In this document: positions 1-4,428 of the stretch, piece by piece | How positions within the stretch are numbered: position 1 is the first letter of the stretch | Layout: every line of letters begins with the position of its first letter | Notes under the pieces: model-generated | Told to the model about the DNA's origin: nothing | The model's database searches: none | Seen by the model: the letters and a program-made list of their open reading frames with translations, nothing else | Program-made: the position numbers and the translations under genes | Assembly (NCBI GenBank): GCA_007120615.1 | Contig: SKNI01000111.1 | Span: 1 to 7,552, forward strand | Reading direction: 5' to 3' | From: Myxococcales bacterium | GTDB lineage: Bacteria; Myxococcota_A; Bradymonadia; Bradymonadales; Bradymonadaceae | Length of the DNA stretch: 7,552 bases

Positions 1-173
1 GTAGCACTGCGGGTCGGCATAGAACAAGGTAAGCGTTACGTAGTCTTACGTAGTCGCTCAGAGAACATAGATGTACGTCCAGAGCGTTGAATTCGCTTTA
101 TGGAAGTGAAGCCCGTGGGAAGGGAAGTCGTCAGGTTGTGGAAACGCGAAAAGTAGGCTTTGGCCCGGAGAGG
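1..173. other. Left-edge non-coding stretch downstream of the transposase
   Basis: No gene can be supported here. The only frame open from the left edge (plus strand) reads 29 codons to a TGA at 88-90. It could be the tail of a gene lying to the left, but it is too short to judge. A 10-bp tandem duplication lies at 36-55. On the minus strand just past the transposase stop there is a short hairpin (GGGC, loop CAAA, GCCT) followed by TACTTTT. It has only a 4-bp stem with one G-U pair, too weak to call a terminator. Confidence 0.4.
36..55. repeat. Tandem 10-bp repeat, two copies
   Basis: The unit ttacgtagtc occurs at 36-45 and again, identically and without a gap, at 46-55. Each copy contains the palindrome TACGTA. 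The repeat lies about 120 bp beyond the transposase stop codon. It could be a chance slippage duplication, a protein-binding site, or part of an element boundary; the window does not decide between these. Confidence 0.7.
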
Positions 174-1097
174 TCACCTGAGGGCAAATAAACCGGGTTC
201 GTCGACGGCCGGCGGCTGACACCTAATCGGAGCGCAGCGGCGCAGCCAGACCGTGCCGCAGGGGAAGGTGACATTCTTCTTGCCGGCGATCCAGCGCTGG
301 CGAAGTGTCTGATAGCGGCCGCAAAACGCCCGGTAGGTGGCGATGGCCGATGCCATCAATTCGGCGTTTTTCGTGGCAAATCGGGGGTTCATCCGGCGAA
401 AGGGCGTGGCCGTCTTCGGGCTATCGGTGGGCTTTACCTTTTTGACCGCATCGGCGCCGCGACAGGACTCGCCAAACTCGCGGCGCAGGTCGGCGATTTC
501 ATCTTCAGCAATCTGCAGCAGTTCCTCGAAGTGAGCTTTGACCTCCTCGTGGCTCATATCCTCATATCCCGGCGGGGGCTGGGGGGTGAATTCGACCACG
601 TCCGGGTTGGCCCGGCCGTAGAATTTACCGGGTTTCTCGATGCGAATGGTCTTCCCCCAATGGCGAGGTAGGATCATAAAACCCGGCCAGTCCTCGGCTC
701 GCTTCACCAGGCCTGCCTGGACCGGGTTGAGCCAGATATAGAGTAGCTTTCGCTCGATGGCGTCGCGGTCCAGCAGGACCGTGTCGCCGTAGCTTCCGGA
801 CGCCCAGAAGTGGCCGGTGCGGCCCAGATCACAATTTCGGGCCCGGGCGATCCCGCTCATGGCGTCTTGCATGAACTTGCTGCGTTCCCCGGTGGTGTCG
901 CCCACGGCAAAGTGGACGTGGTTGGACATGGCCATGGCCCCGTAGATTTCCTGGCCGTGATTGGTGGCCGCCTTGCCCACTTCGAACGCGGCTACCTCGT
1001 TGATGTAGGCGTCGGGGCGCAGGAAATAGCGGCGTTCCGAGCAGCGGCGGGTAATCAGGGCGACCTGGCCTGCGATATGTCGTCGTGGTTTTGTCAT
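174..1097 (-). CDS. REP-associated tyrosine transposase-like protein (Y1/HUH family)
   Basis: This 307-residue protein belongs to the single-strand-DNA Y1 transposase group. The HUH-type metal-binding motif is at residues 58-65 (SNHVHFAV, His60 and His62). The presumed nucleophile is Tyr120 in KLLYIWLNPVQAGLV (117-131), matching the 'YIxLNPVxAGLV' signature of RAYT (TnpA-REP) proteins. Other family-like stretches are TRRCSERRYFLRP (16-28) and LGRTGHFWASGSYGD (91-105). Residues 140-307 form a C-terminal extension with an acidic amphipathic helix (about 181-211) and the segment TFPCGTVWLRR (277-287). The frame stays open up to 1214, but the ATG at 1097 is chosen because GGAGGA lies 8 nt upstream of it and similarity to the family begins here. 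The catalytic residues are intact, so it may be active. RAYTs usually act on dispersed REP-like palindromes rather than on simple insertion-sequence ends; no clear REP element is visible here. It is likely a domesticated or recently moved accessory gene. Confidence 0.88.
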   Translation of the reverse strand: MTKPRRHIAGQVALITRRCSERRYFLRPDAYINEVAAFEVGKAATNHGQEIYGAMAMSNHVHFAVGDTTGERSKFMQDAMSGIARARNCDLGRTGHFWASGSYGDTVLLDRDAIERKLLYIWLNPVQAGLVKRAEDWPGFMILPRHWGKTIRIEKPGKFYGRANPDVVEFTPQPPPGYEDMSHEEVKAHFEELLQIAEDEIADLRREFGESCRGADAVKKVKPTDSPKTATPFRRMNPRFATKNAELMASAIATYRAFCGRYQTLRQRWIAGKKNVTFPCGTVWLRRCAPIRCQPPAVDEPGLFALR

Positions 1098-1105
1098 CTC
1101 GATAT

Positions 1106-1111
1106 TCCTCC
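1106..1111 (-). promoter_or_regulatory. Ribosome binding site of the transposase gene
   Basis: On the minus strand GGAGGA stands 8 nt before the ATG at 1097. It decides the start codon against the longer open frame beginning at 1214, which has no comparable site. Confidence 0.75.
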
Positions 1112-1255
1112 AGAAAAAGGGTGTCGAAAACTGCTGTATTTCTGTTATCGAGATTTTTGTCGCGATGTTGCGAAAATGAGGCGATCTTTTTGGTGTAAAG
1201 TGCTCAAGGTTCAACCCTCAGATCGGCGGTCTGGCCCGAAATTATTGGCTGATGT

Positions 1256-1310
1256 GCGTCTGTCGGTCGGTTCTCACATCTGTCCAGATCGCGTCTGTCG
1301 GTCGGTTCTC
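1256..1310. repeat. Pair of 20-bp direct repeats with a dyad between them
   Basis: The 20-mer gcgtctgtcggtcggttctc occurs identically at 1256-1275 and 1291-1310, a period of 35 bp. The 15-bp spacer contains a short inverted repeat, ATCTG-tc-CAGAT, at 1278-1289. The 8-bp end of the repeat, cggttctc, is repeated once more directly after the second copy (1311-1318). The array lies about 160-210 bp upstream of the transposase start. Two copies with a 15-bp spacer are too few and too short for a CRISPR. It may be a binding array, a minisatellite, or a sequence associated with the transposase. Confidence 0.8.
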
Positions 1311-1347
1311 CGGTTCTCCCGAACTCACCAACAGGAGGAGGGCATCT

Positions 1348-2694
1348 TTATTCATCTCGATGGCCCACCAAAATAATCACCAGGTCGTTGACGTTGCTTC
1401 CCGTGGCTCCGGTGAAGATCAGATCACCGGTCTCCTCGAAGAACCGGAAGGAGTCGTTGTTCTGGAGATAACTTTTCGGGTCGAGCTCTGCCTGTTGAGC
1501 GCGCTGCCAGGTTGGCGCATCGGCAATGGCGCCGGCAGCGTCGGTGGGGCCGTCGATGCCGTCCGTGGCGAGGGTGGCGAGGGTGATCTGCGGCTCGCCG
1601 GCCAGCCGGTGAAGCGCCGCCAGGGCGAGTTCCTGATTTCGACCGCCCCGACCATTGCCGGTGACGGTGACCGTGGTTTCGCCGCCGGCGATCAGGCAGA
1701 TGGGTGGCTGGAAGGGCCGGCCGCGATGGACAATCTCTTGAGCGATCGAGGCCAGCACACCGGCGACGTCACCGGCCTCGCCATCGATGGTAGTGCTCAA
1801 GATCGCCGTATCCCACCCGAGGTTGCGGGCCGACTCCGCGGCAGCGCAGACCGCAAGCTCCACGTCGCCGACGACGCAAGCCCGGCCCCGGCGAAACGCC
1901 TCTGCGCCCGGCGATAGTGTCTCGTCGACCTCTCTGCTCAGCCCGGCCCGCAGGTGGTCCACGACAGCGGTCGGCAAGCGATCGGCCAACTCGAATTTGT
2001 CGACCACCGCCCAGGCGTCGTGGAAGGTAGTGGGGTCGGCCACGGTGAGTCCCGAGGCCACGGCGTCGACGCCGGCGCCGATGACGTCGGACAAGATCAG
2101 TGAGAGGTGTCGTGCGGGCTCGATGGCCGCCGCCAGCCGCCCGCCGGCGATGGCGGAGAGGTGCTTTCGCATGGCGTTGGTCTCCACGATGGTGGCACCG
2201 GACTCCAAAAGAAGCTTCGTGACCCGCTGCAGGTGCTCAATGCTCAGCGACGGCGCGGGCAGTGTGGTCAGCGCCGATCCGCCGCCGGAGATGACGCAGA
2301 TCACCAGATCATCTTCACCGGCCTGTTCGGCGACCTCCAACAACCTCCGCGCGGCCGTCTCACAACTCTCGTCAGGCACGGGATGGGCCGCCTCGACGAC
2401 CTCCACGTATTGGAGTTCATCGACGCCGGCGTCATCACCACGCCGGGTGACCACCACCCCCCCGGCAACACGGTCGCCGAGGCGCGCCTCCACCGTCAGA
2501 GTCATGGCGATGGAGGCCTTGCCGGCACCGAGCACGAACACCCGATTCGCTTCGCCGGGATCGTAGTCTTCGGCGTCGAACCATCGCTCCACGGCGCTCT
2601 GGGGGGCAATGGCCTCCACCACGGCGCCGAAAATCGCACTCATCGTTCGGCGGTGTTCTGTATTCGCCTTTGGAATTGGCACGGTCTTGACCAC
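1348..2694 (-). CDS. gckA: Glycerate 2-kinase (DUF4147 + MOFRL domains)
   Basis: A 448-residue cytoplasmic enzyme expected to phosphorylate D-glycerate with ATP to 2-phosphoglycerate, feeding glycolysis from the glyoxylate/serine/tartrate routes. The N-terminal DUF4147 domain shows GAGKAS (56-61, Lys59), AHPVPD (103-108), ISGGGSAL (135-142), TNAMRKHLS (172-180) and SDV (202-204). The C-terminal MOFRL domain shows GGETTVTV (337-344), GRGGRNQE (348-355), TDGIDGPTDAAG (377-388), NNDSFRFF (412-419) and TGATGSNVNDL (428-438). Length and motif order are normal for the family and nothing is missing. The frame is open to 2769, but the GTG at 2694 is preferred because AGGAG precedes it by 5 nt and the length then fits. 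The next ATG (2643) has no binding site and would cut the first conserved helix. It is divergent from the caspase gene and probably monocistronic. The symbol follows the GckA/TtuD family; the physiological pathway is not shown by its neighbours. Confidence 0.93.
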   Translation of the reverse strand: MVKTVPIPKANTEHRRTMSAIFGAVVEAIAPQSAVERWFDAEDYDPGEANRVFVLGAGKASIAMTLTVEARLGDRVAGGVVVTRRGDDAGVDELQYVEVVEAAHPVPDESCETAARRLLEVAEQAGEDDLVICVISGGGSALTTLPAPSLSIEHLQRVTKLLLESGATIVETNAMRKHLSAIAGGRLAAAIEPARHLSLILSDVIGAGVDAVASGLTVADPTTFHDAWAVVDKFELADRLPTAVVDHLRAGLSREVDETLSPGAEAFRRGRACVVGDVELAVCAAAESARNLGWDTAILSTTIDGEAGDVAGVLASIAQEIVHRGRPFQPPICLIAGGETTVTVTGNGRGGRNQELALAALHRLAGEPQITLATLATDGIDGPTDAAGAIADAPTWQRAQQAELDPKSYLQNNDSFRFFEETGDLIFTGATGSNVNDLVIILVGHRDE

Positions 2695-2699
2695 AATCA

Positions 2700-2704
2700 C
2701 TCCT
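2700..2704 (-). promoter_or_regulatory. Ribosome binding site deciding a GTG start
   Basis: Minus-strand AGGAG lies 5 nt before the GTG at 2694-2692. It supports GTG initiation of the glycerate kinase over the upstream in-frame ATG codons at 2769 and 2739. Confidence 0.6.
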
Positions 2705-2806
2705 GGTGTGTTGACCCTTCGAGCGGCAGAGCTGAGCATAACCGGTCGGAGGCGCGAGGTCCTCTGCATTTTAAAATCGCAAAGGGGTGCCGCTTTTGTT
2801 AATCTT

Positions 2807-2820
2807 GGCTATATCTAGCC
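2807..2820. repeat. Short inverted repeat in the divergent promoter region
   Basis: GGCTA (2807-2811) and TAGCC (2816-2820) are perfect inverted copies around a 4-nt centre, TATC. It lies about 40 bp before the caspase gene start and could be an operator half-site pair or a small hairpin. The arms are short enough that chance cannot be excluded. Confidence 0.4.
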
Positions 2821-2858
2821 TGCATTATTCATGACTTCCATCGTTGCGACTGCGAGCC

Positions 2859-4346
2859 ATGATCATGATTAGTTTCCACCGTATCGCATATTTCACCCCT
2901 CTTCTTGTACTATTACTTGCTCTCAGCGGGTGCGTGACCGACACGACCTCCTATCGCACCTACGAGATCGAGATCGACTCCGACCCCTCGGGCGCGCAGG
3001 TCGCTACCAGCGCCGAGGGCCATCAGGTTTTGGGGGCAACGCCCACGAGGGTGATCGGAGAGTACGAGCTGCGCACCTTCGAGAAGACCGACCAGTGGTG
3101 GGTTCCCATCGTCGCAGGGGCTCTGCTGGGCATCGGCGGCACGGGCATGATCGTGGCCAGTTCGGGCCCGGAGCGAGGCGACATCAGCGTGGGCCTTCTC
3201 GTCCCAGGTATTTTCGCAGTCATGATTGGACTGGGCCTGCCCGGCTTGTCGCTGGGCGCATATATGCAGGACGGCAATCAACGTGTGCGGCTCCCTGGTG
3301 AGCGCAAATGGCAACGGGTGGGGCGCCATCTACCCGAGGATGAGCTCGTTCGTGCCTTGCCACGCATCGATCTCACGCTTACCCGTCAGGGCTTTCTGGA
3401 TCGCCAGATCCAGGCCCGCCCCGGCGACCGGCTCACTCTGGAATTCGCCATCGATCCTGATGCACCGGCCTTCGCCGACGCATCCCCGCCGCGCCGGCCC
3501 GAACCGGCGGCTTCTCAGCAGGCCCCGCCGCAGGCCGCTCCGCAAGTAGACTTGCCCTCGTTTGTCAGCGCCTCCCCACAGGCTTCGGCCTACGCTCTGG
3601 TCATCGGCATTGAAAATTACCGAAGCCTCCCCGATCCCCTCGGCGCACGTAACGATGCGGAGGCATTCACCAAGATGTTGCGCGAGACGCTGGGAGTCCC
3701 GGCCCGAAACGTGCGCCTTCTCACCGACGAGGGGGCCACCCGCAGCGACATCTTAAGCGAGCTCACCAGGCTCACCGAGACCGTCCCCGCGGGAAGTCGC
3801 ATCTACTTCTTCTTCAGCGGTCACGGCTCTCCCGACGTGGAAAGTGGCCGCTCTTTCCTGCTTCCCTTTGAGGGCTCCCCGGAGACACTCTCCCACAGCT
3901 CCATCGCCCTCGACGAGATCATCGCCGCTCTAGAAGACACCTCCGCCCGCGACGTTATCGCCTTTGTGGACGCCTGCTTCTCCGGCATGGGCGACCGCTC
4001 GGTGATCCCCGAGGGTCTTCGCCCCCTGGTGCCGGTCCAAACCGTAGAGACCTCCTCGAAGGTCGCGCTCTTCTCCTCCTCCGGGGCAAGCGAAGTCTCC
4101 GGCGCCCTCCCGGGCCAACCCATCGGTCTGTTCACCTACCATCTTCTCCACGCCCTCGGCAGCGGGCGCGCCGATATCAACGGCGACGGCCAGATCTCCC
4201 TCGCCGAACTCGAGACTTATGTGTCGCCCCGGGTCTCCCGGGATGCTCAGGAGGCATCGCGCAACCAGAACCCCACCCTGGACGTCGGCGACGATCTCGG
4301 CGACCCCGCCCACGCCATCATCTCCTGGGGCGTGACCCGACCCTGA
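2859..4346 (+). CDS. Membrane-tethered caspase-domain lipoprotein with split PEGA region and EF-hand loop
   Basis: Numbering is from an in-frame TTG at 2844; the ATG at 2859 is residue 6. A signal peptide ends in the lipobox LSGC, with lipidated Cys30. Residues 40-70 resemble the start of a PEGA domain (DSDPSGAQV, then GATPTRV), and 174-203 resemble its end (LTLTRQGFLDRQI, PGDRLTLEF). Between them lie two hydrophobic helices (about 86-107 and 114-140). A Pro/Ala-rich linker (205-245) leads to a caspase-fold peptidase C14 domain (248-440) starting at YALVIGIENY. The dyad is His327 in SGHG and Cys378 in DACFSG. A loop DINGDGQISLAE (444-455) fits an EF-hand calcium site. With two helices plus the lipid anchor, the protease should lie on the periplasmic side. 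The start is uncertain: ATG 2859 is preferred for signal-peptide shape, and ATG 2865 has GAG 8 nt upstream. Substrate and role are unknown; the bacterial family includes stress, predation and defence proteases. Confidence 0.88.
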   Translation: MIMISFHRIAYFTPLLVLLLALSGCVTDTTSYRTYEIEIDSDPSGAQVATSAEGHQVLGATPTRVIGEYELRTFEKTDQWWVPIVAGALLGIGGTGMIVASSGPERGDISVGLLVPGIFAVMIGLGLPGLSLGAYMQDGNQRVRLPGERKWQRVGRHLPEDELVRALPRIDLTLTRQGFLDRQIQARPGDRLTLEFAIDPDAPAFADASPPRRPEPAASQQAPPQAAPQVDLPSFVSASPQASAYALVIGIENYRSLPDPLGARNDAEAFTKMLRETLGVPARNVRLLTDEGATRSDILSELTRLTETVPAGSRIYFFFSGHGSPDVESGRSFLLPFEGSPETLSHSSIALDEIIAALEDTSARDVIAFVDACFSGMGDRSVIPEGLRPLVPVQTVETSSKVALFSSSGASEVSGALPGQPIGLFTYHLLHALGSGRADINGDGQISLAELETYVSPRVSRDAQEASRNQNPTLDVGDDLGDPAHAIISWGVTRP

Positions 4347-4367
4347 TTATTCTCAATAAGACTACAT

Positions 4368-4393
4368 TCTGGCCTGGATTAATCCAGGCTAGA
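4368..4393. promoter_or_regulatory. Strong palindrome between the caspase and 864-residue genes
   Basis: The core GCCTGGATTAATCCAGGC (4372-4389) is a perfect 18-bp palindrome. Allowing one G-U pair, the symmetry extends to 4368-4393, giving an 11-bp stem with a UUAA loop in RNA. No run of T follows on either strand, so it is not a standard intrinsic terminator. An operator for a dimeric regulator of the downstream gene, or a leader or processing hairpin, fits better. It is centred about 48 bp before the next start codon. Confidence 0.7.
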
Positions 4394-4416
4394 GATCGAC
4401 CTCAACCGCAACCACC

Positions 4417-4422
4417 TATAAG
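4417..4422 (+). promoter_or_regulatory. Possible -10 box placing the transcript start at or near the ATG
   Basis: TATAAG matches five of six positions of the sigma70 -10 consensus, and its end lies 6 nt before the ATG at 4429. If used, transcription would start at about the A of the ATG and give a leaderless mRNA. This fits the absence of a Shine-Dalgarno sequence there. No good -35 is seen 16-18 bp upstream, where the right flank of the palindrome lies, so an activator could be needed. This is tentative. Confidence 0.3.
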
Positions 4423-4428
4423 CATATC

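Larger units (their letters stand above)
1098..1347. other. Intergenic region between glycerate kinase and transposase
   Basis: This 250-bp stretch separates the stop of the glycerate kinase from the start of the transposase, both on the minus strand. The half next to the transposase (about 1100-1200) is clearly more AT-rich than its surroundings and probably holds the transposase promoter and leader, but no convincing -35/-10 pair was found. The other half holds the 20-bp direct repeats. No intrinsic terminator is visible after the kinase stop codon. Confidence 0.55.
2695..2858. promoter_or_regulatory. Divergent spacer between glycerate kinase and caspase lipoprotein
   Basis: This 164-bp region must carry promoters for both genes. 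The middle (about 2768-2836) is AT-rich. Box-like pieces are visible: on the minus strand TTAACA and TAAAAT, but 23 bp apart, and on the plus strand CATTAT at 2823-2828 without a good -35. None makes a convincing sigma70 pair, so no promoter is assigned. The region also contains the small dyad at 2807-2820 and a sequence at 2814-2833 that resembles the palindrome upstream of the next gene. Confidence 0.45.

Noticed and set aside
1..90. Plus-strand frame open from the left edge for 29 codons, ending in TGA
   Set aside because: Too short, no recognisable motif, and it runs across the 10-bp tandem repeat, which is not a multiple of three; it may be a gene tail but cannot be supported.
1153..1177. 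Imperfect inverted repeat ATTTT-TGT-CGC / GCG-AAAAT in the transposase leader
   Set aside because: It has a 3-nt bulge and a 3-bp GC core; too weak to call a terminator or operator.
1098..1214. N-terminal extension of the transposase frame (39 extra codons)
   Set aside because: It has no ribosome binding site and covers the AT-rich leader, while the ATG at 1097 has GGAGGA at proper spacing and starts where family similarity starts.
1256..1310. CRISPR-like array
   Set aside because: Only two repeats of 20 bp with one 15-bp spacer and no cas genes.
1787..2566. Plus-strand open frames opposite the glycerate kinase
   Set aside because: Ser/Ala/Thr-rich shadow translation of a GC-rich gene; the minus strand carries all the kinase motifs.
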